DNA of 64,000 bases from Actinacidiphila yanglinensis. Its GTDB lineage: Bacteria; Actinomycetota; Actinomycetes; Streptomycetales; Streptomycetaceae. The translations under genes were made by a program, and so were the position numbers. The notes beneath the pieces are model-generated. The model saw only the letters and a program-made list of their open reading frames with translations. It did no database searches and was not told the origin of the DNA. Below are positions 23,515 to 32,153 of this stretch, one piece after another. Location of the stretch: contig NZ_FNVU01000019.1 of the NCBI RefSeq assembly GCF_900107965.1, positions 124,001 through 188,000 on the forward strand, written 5' to 3'. How positions within the stretch are numbered: position 1 is the first letter of the stretch; each line of letters opens with the position of its first letter.

Positions 23515-25776
23515 ATGGCCCAGACAAATCACCCGAATGTACCCGCGCAGGTCTCCCAGGCGGCGCAGGCCGGGGCGAGCTCGGGCGGGCCCACCGCGAA
23601 CGGCACCTTCAGCTCCCCCGACGGCACCTTCCGGCCGCGCGTCGTGCCCGACCTCGATCCCGAACCGCCCGGCCTGGCGGAGGCCGGCGAGGAGTTCGGC
23701 GAGGAACTGCCGCAGGGCCGCTTCCTGGACCGCGAGCGCAGCTGGCTGGCGTTCAACGAGCGGGTCCTGGAACTCGCCGAGGACCCCTCCACCCCGCTGC
23801 TGGAGCGGGCGAACTTCCTGGCGATATTCGCGAGCAACCTCGACGAGTTCTTCATGGTCCGGGTGGCCGGCCTGAAGCGCCGGATGGCCACCGGTGTCGC
23901 CACCCGCTCCGCCTCCGGCCTGCAGCCGCGCGACGTGCTGGACCTGATCCTCACCCGTTCCCGCGAGCTCATGGCCCGGCACGCCGCCTGCTTCCAGAAC
24001 GACGTCGGCCCGCAGCTGGCCGACGAGGGCATCCACGTCATCCGCTGGGGCGACCTCACCGGCCAGGAGCAGGCCCGGCTGGCCACCCTCTTCCGCAAGC
24101 AGATCTTCCCGGTGCTGACGCCGCTGGCGGTCGACCCGGCGCACCCCTTCCCGTACATCTCCGGCCTGTCACTGAACCTCGCGGTGGTGGTCCGCAACCC
24201 GGTCTCCGGGCACGAGCACTTCGCCCGGGTGAAGGTGCCGCCGATCCTGTCCCGGCTGCTGGAGGCGAGCCCGCAGCGGTACGTCCCGCTGGAGGACGTG
24301 ATCGCCGCCCACCTCGACGAGCTGTTCCCGGGCATGGAGGTGCTGGACCACCACATGTTCCGGGTCACCCGCAACGAGGACCTCGAAGTCGAGGAGGACG
24401 ACGCGGAGAACCTGCTCCAGGCCCTGGAGAAGGAGCTGATGCGGCGCCGCTTCGGCCCGCCGGTGCGGCTGGAGGTCGAGGAGTCGATCGCGCCCCGCGT
24501 GCTCGACCTGCTCGTCCACGAGCTGAAGATGAAGCACACCGAGGTCTACCCGCTGCCCGGACCGCTCGACCTCACCGGGCTGTTCGCCATCGCCGCGCTG
24601 GACCGCGAGGAGCTGAAGTTCCCGCCCTACGTCGCCGGCACCCACCGCGACCTGGCCGAGGTCGAGTCCGCCTCGCCGCCGGACATCTTCGCGGCGATGC
24701 GCGAGCGGGACGTCCTGCTGCACCACCCGTACGACTCGTTCTCCACCTCCGTGCAGTCCTTCCTCGACCAGGCCGCCGCCGACCCCGACGTCCTGGCCAT
24801 CAAGCAGACCCTCTACCGCACCTCCGGCGACTCGCCGATCGTGGACGCGCTGATCGACGCGGCCGAGGCCGGCAAGCAGGTGCTGGTGCTGGTCGAGATC
24901 AAGGCGCGCTTCGACGAGCAGGCCAACATCAAGTGGGCCCGCAAGTTGGAGGAGGCCGGCTGCCACGTCGTCTACGGCCTGGTCGGCCTCAAGACGCACT
25001 GCAAGCTGTCGCTGGTGGTGCGGCAGGAGGGCGACACCCTGCGCCGCTACAGCCACGTCGGCACCGGCAACTACCACCCCAAGACGGCCCGGCTCTACGA
25101 GGACCTGGGCCTGCTCACCGCCGACCCGAAGGTCGGCGCTGACCTCTCGCACCTGTTCAACCGGCTGTCCGGCTACTCGCGCCGCGAGACCTACAACCGG
25201 CTGCTGGTCGCCCCCCGCAGCCTGCGCGACGGGCTGATCCAGCGCATCCTCGCCGAGATCGGCCACCACCGCGCCGGGCGTCCCGCCTACGTGCGGATGA
25301 AGCTCAACTCGATCGTCGACGAGGTGGTGATCGACGCGCTCTACCGCGCCTCCCAGGCCGGCGTGCCGGTCGACATCTGGGTGCGCGGGATATGCGCGGT
25401 CAGACCCGGTGTGGAGGGCCTGTCGGAGAACATCCGGGTGCGCAGCGTGCTCGGCCGGTTCCTCGAGCACTCCCGGGTCTTCATCTTCGGCAACGGCGGC
25501 GAGCCCGAGGTGTGGCTGGGCAGTGCCGACATGATGCACCGCAACCTCGACCGCCGGATCGAGGCGCTGGTACGGGTCGTCGACCCGGGCCACCGCGCCA
25601 CCCTCAACGGCCTGCTGGAGACCGGGATGTCGGACGCCACGTCGTCCTGGCACCTGGCGGCCGACGGCGACTGGAGCCGGCACAGCACCGACTCCGACGG
25701 CCATCCGCTGCGCAACGTCCAGGAAATGCTCATCGACGCCCGGAGGCGCCGGCGTGGCCCGTCAGCAGCAACATAG
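23515..25776 (+). CDS. ppk: Polyphosphate kinase 1
   Basis: Ppk transfers the terminal phosphate of ATP to polyphosphate and back. The 753-residue protein has the N-terminal and head domains (LDRERSWLAFNERVLELAED, residues about 70-90) and two phospholipase-D-like catalytic domains. The probable phosphorylated His is His514 in YSHVGTGNYH, and conserved His652 lies in LEHSRVFIF. I start at the ATG at 23515, which has GGAGGAGGG upstream; the preceding 114 codons are open but unlike Ppk. It overlaps the CHAD gene by 23 bases. Confidence 0.93.
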   Translation: MAQTNHPNVPAQVSQAAQAGASSGGPTANGTFSSPDGTFRPRVVPDLDPEPPGLAEAGEEFGEELPQGRFLDRERSWLAFNERVLELAEDPSTPLLERANFLAIFASNLDEFFMVRVAGLKRRMATGVATRSASGLQPRDVLDLILTRSRELMARHAACFQNDVGPQLADEGIHVIRWGDLTGQEQARLATLFRKQIFPVLTPLAVDPAHPFPYISGLSLNLAVVVRNPVSGHEHFARVKVPPILSRLLEASPQRYVPLEDVIAAHLDELFPGMEVLDHHMFRVTRNEDLEVEEDDAENLLQALEKELMRRRFGPPVRLEVEESIAPRVLDLLVHELKMKHTEVYPLPGPLDLTGLFAIAALDREELKFPPYVAGTHRDLAEVESASPPDIFAAMRERDVLLHHPYDSFSTSVQSFLDQAAADPDVLAIKQTLYRTSGDSPIVDALIDAAEAGKQVLVLVEIKARFDEQANIKWARKLEEAGCHVVYGLVGLKTHCKLSLVVRQEGDTLRRYSHVGTGNYHPKTARLYEDLGLLTADPKVGADLSHLFNRLSGYSRRETYNRLLVAPRSLRDGLIQRILAEIGHHRAGRPAYVRMKLNSIVDEVVIDALYRASQAGVPVDIWVRGICAVRPGVEGLSENIRVRSVLGRFLEHSRVFIFGNGGEPEVWLGSADMMHRNLDRRIEALVRVVDPGHRATLNGLLETGMSDATSSWHLAADGDWSRHSTDSDGHPLRNVQEMLIDARRRRRGPSAAT

Positions 25777-27082
25777 CGACCTGCTCGCGCAGGAGATCCC
25801 CGGTCTGCCGGGCGACGGTAATCACACGGGGAGCATTGCGGTGGACGCCAGCACGGGGGCCGACGGCGGGAGCGCCGGCGCGGCGCTGTCGAACTACCTG
25901 CGCACGCAGGCGACCGCGTTCCTGCGCGGCATCGGCCTGCGCGGCGAGGACGAGACGGTGGCGGACTCGCTGCTGCGCGGCAGCGCCCGGCGGATCGCCG
26001 GCGTGCTGCACACCTACGGCGAGCTCACCGACGCCGGCTGGGCCGAGCCGATGCGGGCCGAACTGGGCTGGCTCGGCGCCACCCTCGGCCGCGAGCCGCA
26101 GTACACGGTCCGGCTCGGCCGCCTGCTGGACGCCCTGCGCCGCCTCTCGGAACTCACCCCGCCGGAGGACCCGGCGCCCGCGGCGGCGTTCCCGTCCCCG
26201 GCGGGCGGAGCGGCCGAGGCCGCCGGCCGGGACACGCTGCGCATCCCCGAGCCCGGCCCGGGCCCGGATTCGATGAAGGGTACGGCGCCGGGCGCGCCGA
26301 CCGGCCCGGCCGGCGGCGACGCCACCGGCTCGGCTGCGGCGCGCGGCGCCGACCGGACGGCCGGGAGCGGCTTCGCAGCGGCGGCCGGCGGGCCCGGCCG
26401 GACGGCCACCTCGCGACCGGCCGCGGCGGGCGCCGCGGTCGCCACTCGCGGCGGGGGCGGAGCCCCGGCCGGCGCGCTGGCGGTCGGAGCGGCGCGGGCG
26501 GCCGCCCTGCTGGAGCGGCAGCTCACCCTGGCCCGGACCCGGGCGCACTCGGCGACGCTGCAGGCGATGGGCTCCGCCCGCTTCCACGCGCTCGCCGACT
26601 CCATCGCGGTGCTCGCTTCCGAGGTGCCGCTGACCGCGCGGGCCGCCGGGCCCGCCACCGCCGTACTGCCGCCACTGGCCGCGCAGGCACACGCCCGGCT
26701 CGCCGAGGCCGCGGGCACCCTGCCGCTGCGCCGGGCCGCACACCCGTACAACGCCGAGGCGGTGCAGGCGTCGCTCGGCGCCGACCTCACCGCCGACCTC
26801 CAGGACGCGCCCTGGCACCAGGTGCGCATCCTGCTGCGGCTGAGCCGGTACGCCGCGGAGGTGCCCGGTGCCGGCGGCCACGGCGACCCGCGGCTGGCCG
26901 AGGCCGCGCTGGTCCTCCAGCGGCACCACGAGGCGGCCGAGTCCGCCGCGGCGGTGTCCGCGGCCGCCCGTACCCCCCGGATCGCGCCGGCCACCGCCTA
27001 CGCGCTGGGAGTGCTGCACGCCGACCAGCGGCACGAGGTGGAGGCCGCCCGGTTCGCCTTCTCCCGGTTGTGGCAGGCATGA
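25754..27082 (+). CDS. CHAD-domain protein
   Basis: CHAD (conserved histidine alpha-helical) domains bind polyphosphate and often accompany its metabolism. The 442-residue protein has two helical CHAD halves (about 35-130 and 235-440, with LRTQATAFLRGIGLRG and SARFHALADSIAVLASEVP). A roughly 100-residue Ala/Gly/Pro-rich linker separates them. The GTG at 25754 lies inside the end of ppk, so the two are translationally coupled. A polyphosphate-binding role is inferred from family and context. Confidence 0.88.
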   Translation: MARQQQHSDLLAQEIPGLPGDGNHTGSIAVDASTGADGGSAGAALSNYLRTQATAFLRGIGLRGEDETVADSLLRGSARRIAGVLHTYGELTDAGWAEPMRAELGWLGATLGREPQYTVRLGRLLDALRRLSELTPPEDPAPAAAFPSPAGGAAEAAGRDTLRIPEPGPGPDSMKGTAPGAPTGPAGGDATGSAAARGADRTAGSGFAAAAGGPGRTATSRPAAAGAAVATRGGGGAPAGALAVGAARAAALLERQLTLARTRAHSATLQAMGSARFHALADSIAVLASEVPLTARAAGPATAVLPPLAAQAHARLAEAAGTLPLRRAAHPYNAEAVQASLGADLTADLQDAPWHQVRILLRLSRYAAEVPGAGGHGDPRLAEAALVLQRHHEAAESAAAVSAAARTPRIAPATAYALGVLHADQRHEVEAARFAFSRLWQA

Positions 27083-27492
27083 GCACCACGGTCAGGGCGG
27101 CGGGCACCGTGCTGTGGCGACGCGCCACGTACGGCGCCGGGATCGAGATCGCGCTCATCCACCGGCCGCGGTACGACGACTGGAGCCTGCCCAAGGGCAA
27201 GTTGAAGCGGGGCGAGGAGCCCGCGGCGGCCGCGGTGCGCGAGACCCGCGAGGAGACCGGCGTGGAGTGCGTGCTCGGTACCCCGCTGCCGGCGTCGTAC
27301 TACTGGACCTCCGGGCGCCCCAAGGAGGTCCGCTACTGGGCCGCCGAAGCGCCCGCCGCCCTCGCGCCCTTCTCCCCCAACGACGAGGTCGACCGGCTGG
27401 CCTGGCTCGGGCCGGTCGAGGCCCGGCGCCGCCTCACCCACGACCGGGACCGCGAGCTGATCGCCGCGCTGCTGCGCACCCTGGCGGGCTGA
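27079..27492 (+). CDS. Nudix hydrolase (MutT-like)
   Basis: This is a 137-residue pyrophosphohydrolase. The Nudix box reads GKLKRGEE, then RETREETGV, with all the metal-binding Glu residues. It probably acts on oxidised nucleotides or on phosphorylated small molecules such as diadenosine polyphosphates; the sequence does not decide. The ATG overlaps the CHAD stop (ATGA), so it is the third gene of the ppk operon. That placement suggests work on nucleotides linked to polyphosphate turnover. Confidence 0.88.
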   Translation: MSTTVRAAGTVLWRRATYGAGIEIALIHRPRYDDWSLPKGKLKRGEEPAAAAVRETREETGVECVLGTPLPASYYWTSGRPKEVRYWAAEAPAALAPFSPNDEVDRLAWLGPVEARRRLTHDRDRELIAALLRTLAG

Positions 27493-27706
27493 CCCCGCTC
27501 CGCCCCACCGGCACGCGCCCGCGGACCGCGGCCGCAGCCACTCCCGTACCCGCCTCCCGTCCCGCCGGCCACCGGCCGCCGTCCCGCGCGCGCTGCCGCC
27601 CGTGGGGCCGCCGCGCGCGCTCATGCCCTGGTCACGTGCTCCCCGTGCACCCCAGGAAGCTCATACGAGCGACCTTCGAACACGGGGCCACCACACCGAC
27701 GGACGA

Positions 27707-27762
27707 GGTTCACCTCGCGTTCACCCTCTTCCGCCGACCGCTTCACCTGATCTGCCTAATTT
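27707..27762 (+). promoter_or_regulatory. PHO box (PhoP-binding direct repeats) and promoter of pstSCAB
   Basis: Four 11-bp units run in phase. GGTTCACCTCG (27707-27717) and CGTTCACCCTC (27718-27728) are strong. TTCCGCCGACC (27729-27739) is degenerate, and GCTTCACCTGA (27740-27750) is good. A -10-like TAATTT follows at 27757-27762, placing the last unit over the -35 position. This matches the known Streptomyces PHO box (GTTCACC repeats) through which PhoP activates pst on phosphate starvation. The remaining 100 or so bases to pstS are a leader, and the gap before the box (27493-27706) shows nothing else clear. Confidence 0.9.
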
Positions 27763-27860
27763 CGGCCTTACCGGTGAGCAGTACTGCGCCGGGTGGATGC
27801 AGAAAACCAAACCCTCTGCTTCGCCGTCCACCGGCGGGCTTTTGGAAGGAACACACGAAG

Positions 27861-29012
27861 GTGAAGCTTCAGCGTAAGAGCGGAATGCGGGCCCTGACCG
27901 TCGGCGCGGTCGCGATTACCGGCGCGCTGGTCCTGACCGCCTGCGGTTCGGACAACAACGACAGCAGCGACAAGACCTCCTCGTCGCCCAGCGGTTCGGC
28001 CAGCACCAGCTCCAACGCGTCGTCGATCTCCTGCGCCAAGGGACAGATCCTGTCCTCGGGTTCGACCGCCCAGCAGAACGCGATCGAGGCCTGGGTCAAG
28101 AACTACCAGCAGGCCTGCTCCGGCGCGACGATCAACTACAAGCCGTCGTCGTCCGGTCAGGGCATCATCGACTTCAACCAGGGCACGGACGCCTTCGCCG
28201 GTTCCGACTCCCCGCTCGCCCCCGACGAGACCGCCTCCTCCAAGAAGGTCTGCTCGGGCGGCGAGGGCATCAGCATCCCGATGGTCGGCGGCCCGATCGC
28301 CATCGGTTACAACCTGCCCGGCGTGAGCAACCTGGTGCTGGACGCGAAGACCCTGGCGAAGATCTTCAACTCGAAGATCACCACCTGGAACGACCCCGCG
28401 ATCAAGGCGCTCAACCCGGGTGTGAACCTGCCGAGCACCAAGATCCAGAGCTTCCACCGCCAGGACGACTCCGGCACCACGGACAACCTCACCAAGTACC
28501 TCGGTGGCGCGGACAAGGCCGACTGGCCGTACCCGCACGCCAAGGCGTGGGCGGGCAAGGGCGGCCAGGCCGTCGCCCAGTCCTCCGGTGTGGCCTCGCA
28601 GGTCAAGCAGACCGAGGGCGCCATCGGCTACTTCGAGCTGTCCTACGCGACCGCCGACCAGATCCCCACCGTCAAGATCAACACCGGTGCCTCGGCGCCG
28701 GTCGAGGCCTCCAGCGCCAACGCCTCCCAGGGCATCGCCCAGGCCAAGATCGTCGGCACCGGCTCCGACCTGGCGCTGGACCTCAGCGCCGCGTACACCA
28801 CCAAGGCGGACAACGCCTACCCGATCGTCCTGGTGACGTACGAGATCGCCTGCGACAAGGGCAACAAGTCCGACACCCTGCCGCTGACGAAGTCCTTCCT
28901 GAACTACATCGCCAGCACTGACGGCCAGGGCCAGCTCGCGAGCTCCGGCTACGCCCCGCTGCCGGACGCGATCGCCACGAAGGTCCGCTCCACCATCTCC
29001 GCCCTTTCCTGA
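27861..29012 (+). CDS. pstS: Phosphate-binding lipoprotein PstS
   Basis: PstS is the high-affinity phosphate receptor outside the membrane. The 383-residue precursor has a lipoprotein signal peptide with lipobox LTAC, lipid-modified Cys28, a Ser/Thr/Asp-rich linker, then the binding domain with phosphate loops SSGQGIIDFNQG and RQDDSGTTDNLTKYL. The GTG at 27861 has GGAAGGA upstream. It is preceded by a PHO box and followed by pstCAB, with a strong hairpin between. Confidence 0.95.
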   Translation: MKLQRKSGMRALTVGAVAITGALVLTACGSDNNDSSDKTSSSPSGSASTSSNASSISCAKGQILSSGSTAQQNAIEAWVKNYQQACSGATINYKPSSSGQGIIDFNQGTDAFAGSDSPLAPDETASSKKVCSGGEGISIPMVGGPIAIGYNLPGVSNLVLDAKTLAKIFNSKITTWNDPAIKALNPGVNLPSTKIQSFHRQDDSGTTDNLTKYLGGADKADWPYPHAKAWAGKGGQAVAQSSGVASQVKQTEGAIGYFELSYATADQIPTVKINTGASAPVEASSANASQGIAQAKIVGTGSDLALDLSAAYTTKADNAYPIVLVTYEIACDKGNKSDTLPLTKSFLNYIASTDGQGQLASSGYAPLPDAIATKVRSTISALS

Positions 29013-29019
29013 CCCATGT

Positions 29020-29064
29020 GGCGGGCCCCGCGGTCGGATCGTCCGACCACCGCGGGGCCCGCCG
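29020..29064 (+). promoter_or_regulatory. Hairpin between pstS and pstC (attenuator or mRNA stabiliser)
   Basis: Arms starting GGCGGGCCCCGCGG (29020-29033) and complementary bases to 29064 form a long GC-rich stem, with a three-base bulge and a top stem TCGGA/TCCGA. It starts eight bases past the pstS stop. It has no T tract, so partial termination or 3'-end protection of pstS mRNA is more likely than full termination. Confidence 0.7.
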
Positions 29065-29122
29065 CACATCCGGTGCACCGCCGCCGGGGGACACCCCTCC
29101 CCCACCCCAGACCGGAGTTCCC

Positions 29123-30106
29123 ATGACAACCACCGCACCGCCCCCCACCGCGCCCCCGCCGCACAAGGCGAAGACCGTGACCCGACCGGGCGACCGGATC
29201 TTCTCCGGCCTCTCCCGCGGCTCGGGCATCTTCGTCCTCGTGATCATGGGCGCCATCGCGCTCTTCCTGACCATCCGCGCGGTCAGCGCCATCTCCAAGG
29301 ACCACGCGAACTTCTTCACCACCTTCGAGTGGAACGCGGCGCTCACCCCGCCGCAGTTCGGCATCGCGGTCCTCGCCTACGGCACCATCGTCAGCGCGGT
29401 GATCGCCATGGCCATCGCCGTGCCCATCGCGGTCGGCATCGCGCTGTTCATCACGCACTACGCGCCGCGCCGGCTCGGCGACGTGATCGCCTACGTCATC
29501 GACCTGCTCGCCGCGGTGCCCAGCATCATCTACGGCCTGTGGGGCGCGCTCTTCCTGGTGCCGCACCTGCAGGGCCTGAACCTCTGGCTCAACCACTACC
29601 TGGGCTGGACGGTCATCTTCCACAAGAGCGACCCGAACTCCACCCCGCGCTCGCTGTTCACCGTGGGCATCCTGCTGGCGATCATGATCCTGCCGATCAT
29701 CACCAACGTCAGCCGCGAAGTGATCCGCCAGGTGCCGAAGATGCACGAGGAGGCGGCGCTCGCGCTCGGCGCGACCCGCTGGGAGGTCATCCGCATGTCG
29801 GTGCTCCCCTTCGCGCGCTCCGGCATCATCTCCGCCTCGATGCTCGGCCTGGGCCGCGCGCTCGGCGAGACCATGGCGGTGGCCACCGTGCTGTCCGCCG
29901 ACTCGACGCTGTCCGCGCACCTGCTGGACCCGGGCGGCGGCACCTTCTCGCAGAACATCGTCGCCAAGTTCGGTGAGGCCACCAACTTCGGCCGGGACGC
30001 CCTGATCGCGTCCGGCCTGGTGCTGTTCGTCATCACGCTGCTGGTCAACGGAGCCGCCCGGCTGATCATCGCCCGGCGCAAGGAGTACTCGGGGGCCAAC
30101 GCATGA
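29123..30106 (+). CDS. pstC: Phosphate ABC transporter permease PstC
   Basis: One of two membrane subunits of the Pst importer. The 327 residues include an N-terminal Pro-rich tail, six membrane helices and the ABC-contact loop EEAALALGATRWEVIRMSVLPFA. The helix DLLAAVPSIIYGLWG is typical of PstC. The ATG at 29123 has GGAG five bases upstream. It overlaps pstA by four bases (ATGA). Confidence 0.94.
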   Translation: MTTTAPPPTAPPPHKAKTVTRPGDRIFSGLSRGSGIFVLVIMGAIALFLTIRAVSAISKDHANFFTTFEWNAALTPPQFGIAVLAYGTIVSAVIAMAIAVPIAVGIALFITHYAPRRLGDVIAYVIDLLAAVPSIIYGLWGALFLVPHLQGLNLWLNHYLGWTVIFHKSDPNSTPRSLFTVGILLAIMILPIITNVSREVIRQVPKMHEEAALALGATRWEVIRMSVLPFARSGIISASMLGLGRALGETMAVATVLSADSTLSAHLLDPGGGTFSQNIVAKFGEATNFGRDALIASGLVLFVITLLVNGAARLIIARRKEYSGANA

Positions 30107-31185
30107 CGAACACCGCCGTGGACGCCACCGCGTCCGCCGCCCGCCCCGCCTCCCCGCGGCTGGCGACCCGCCGGCTGCCGCGCTGGACCCCCGCCGCCGT
30201 CGCGGGCGGGTCGATCGTGGTCGCCGTCGCCATCGGCGCCGGTGCGGACCTGCACAGCCACATCCAGTGGGGCCTGATCGCCCTGCTGCTCTTCGTGGGC
30301 GGCTCCTACGCGATCACCGCGCGGGTCGAGGGCCGCCGCCAGGCGAAGGACCGCGTCGCCACCAGCCTGATCTGGTCGGCGTTCATCCTGGCCGTCCTGC
30401 CGCTGTACTCGCTGATCGAGACGACGATCAAGCAGGGCGCCGGCGTGATCAACGGCACCTTCCTGACCCACTCGATGAAGAACGTGCTGACCATCGAGCC
30501 CGGCGGCGGTATCTACCACGCCATCATCGGCACCATCGAGCAGGTCGCCATCGCGGCGGCGATCGCCACCCCGATCGGCATCCTCACCGCGGTCTACCTG
30601 GTCGAGTACGGCCGGGGCTGGCTCGCCAAGGTCGTGACGTTCTTCGTCGACGTGATGACCGGCATCCCGTCGATCGTGGCCGGCCTGTTCATCCTGTCGC
30701 TGTGGTTCATCCTGCTGGACAAGGCACCGCAGTCCGGTTTCGCCGGCTCGCTGGCGCTGGCGATCCTGATGACCCCGATCGTGGTCCGCTCCACCGAGGA
30801 GATGCTCAAGCTCGTGCCCAACGAGCTGCGCGAGGCGTCCTTCGCGCTGGGCGTGCCGAAGTGGCGCACGATCACCAAGGTCGTCGTCCCCACCGCGATC
30901 GGCGGCATCACCACCGGCGTCATGCTCGCCCTGGCCCGCATCGCGGGCGAGAGCGCCCCGGTCGCCCTGCTGATCTACGGCGCCCAGTACATCAACAACA
31001 ACCCCTTCAAGGGCCCGCAGGAATCGCTGCCGTACTACATCTACCAGCAGTACGTGGACGGCAACCCCGCGAGCTACGCCCGTGCCTGGGGCGCGGCCCT
31101 GGTCCTGATCGCCTTCGTGATGATCCTGAACCTCGTCGCCCGTCTCATCGCGCGCTGGAAGGCGCCGCAGCACTCAGGTCGCTGA
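30103..31185 (+). CDS. pstA: Phosphate ABC transporter permease PstA
   Basis: The second membrane subunit of the Pst importer, 360 residues. It has six core helices plus two short N-terminal hydrophobic segments. The EAA-type loop reads ELREASFALGVPKWRTITKVV, and the family helix is DVMTGIPSIVAGLF. The start overlaps the pstC stop. It is followed by pstB after 43 bases. Confidence 0.94.
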   Translation: MTNTAVDATASAARPASPRLATRRLPRWTPAAVAGGSIVVAVAIGAGADLHSHIQWGLIALLLFVGGSYAITARVEGRRQAKDRVATSLIWSAFILAVLPLYSLIETTIKQGAGVINGTFLTHSMKNVLTIEPGGGIYHAIIGTIEQVAIAAAIATPIGILTAVYLVEYGRGWLAKVVTFFVDVMTGIPSIVAGLFILSLWFILLDKAPQSGFAGSLALAILMTPIVVRSTEEMLKLVPNELREASFALGVPKWRTITKVVVPTAIGGITTGVMLALARIAGESAPVALLIYGAQYINNNPFKGPQESLPYYIYQQYVDGNPASYARAWGAALVLIAFVMILNLVARLIARWKAPQHSGR

Positions 31186-31228
31186 CGCGGCCATCAGCAG
31201 ACCTAGCAGAAATGAAGTGATCCCCACC

Positions 31229-32005
31229 ATGGCCAAGCGAATCGACGTCAGCGGCCTGTCCGCCTACTACGGCAGCCACAAGGCGATCGACGACATCTCG
31301 ATGACCGTCGAGCCCGGCTCCGTGACCGCCTTCATCGGCCCGTCCGGCTGCGGCAAGTCCACCTTCCTGCGCACCCTGAACCGCATGCACGAGGTCACCC
31401 CCGGCGGCCGCGTCGAGGGCAAGGTGATGCTGGACGACGAGAACCTGTACGGCAGCGGGGTCGACCCGGTGACCGTGCGGCGCACCGTCGGCATGGTCTT
31501 CCAGCGCCCCAACCCGTTCCCCACCATGTCGATCTACGACAACGTGGCGGCGGGCCTGCGGCTCAACGGCATCCGGAGGAAGGGCGAGCTCGACACCATC
31601 GTCGAGAAGTCCCTGAAGGGCGCCAACCTCTGGAACGAGGTCAAGGACCGGCTGAACAAGCCCGGTTCGGGCCTGTCCGGCGGCCAGCAGCAGCGACTGT
31701 GCATCGCCCGCGCCATCGCGGTCGAGCCGGAGGTGCTGCTGATGGACGAGCCCTGCTCCGCGCTCGACCCGATCTCCACCCTCGCCATCGAGGACCTGAT
31801 CGGTGAGCTGAAGGAGCGTTTCACCATCGTGATCGTCACCCACAACATGCAGCAGGCCGCGCGGGTCTCGGAGCGCACCGCGTTCTTCAACCTCGCCGCG
31901 GTCGGCCAGCCCGGCAAGCTGATCGAGATCGACGACACCGAGCGGATCTTCGCCAACCCGTCGGTCCAGGCCACCGAGGACTACATCTCCGGCCGTTTCG
32001 GCTGA
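31229..32005 (+). CDS. pstB: Phosphate ABC transporter ATPase PstB
   Basis: The ATP-hydrolysing subunit, 258 residues, with Walker A GPSGCGKST (residues 37-45), Q loop MVFQRPNPFPTM, signature LSGGQQQRL, Walker B VLLMDEPCSALDP and the switch His in VTHNM. I chose the ATG at 31229 (MAKRIDVSGLSAYYG), which matches the family; a GTG 12 bases earlier is in frame. It is the last gene of the operon before a strong bidirectional terminator. Confidence 0.95.
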   Translation: MAKRIDVSGLSAYYGSHKAIDDISMTVEPGSVTAFIGPSGCGKSTFLRTLNRMHEVTPGGRVEGKVMLDDENLYGSGVDPVTVRRTVGMVFQRPNPFPTMSIYDNVAAGLRLNGIRRKGELDTIVEKSLKGANLWNEVKDRLNKPGSGLSGGQQQRLCIARAIAVEPEVLLMDEPCSALDPISTLAIEDLIGELKERFTIVIVTHNMQQAARVSERTAFFNLAAVGQPGKLIEIDDTERIFANPSVQATEDYISGRFG

Positions 32006-32057
32006 CCCCAGACCGCCGTGCGGTGCTGCATGGCGGTGCCACCGCAGGGCGCGAAAA

Positions 32058-32086
32058 GCCCCGGCTCCCCCCAAGGGAGCCGGGGC
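32058..32086. terminator. Bidirectional terminator between pstB and pit
   Basis: A perfect 12-bp stem (GCCCCGGCTCCC at 32058-32069, partner at 32075-32086) with a five-base loop is flanked by TTTT on the plus-strand exit side and by AAAA on the other side. It can stop transcription from both convergent operons. Confidence 0.92.
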
Positions 32087-32153
32087 ACTTTTGTGTCGCC
32101 GGGGCCGGATGGCCTGGAGGCCGGTGAGCCCGGAAGCCCAGAAGGCCGGAGGG

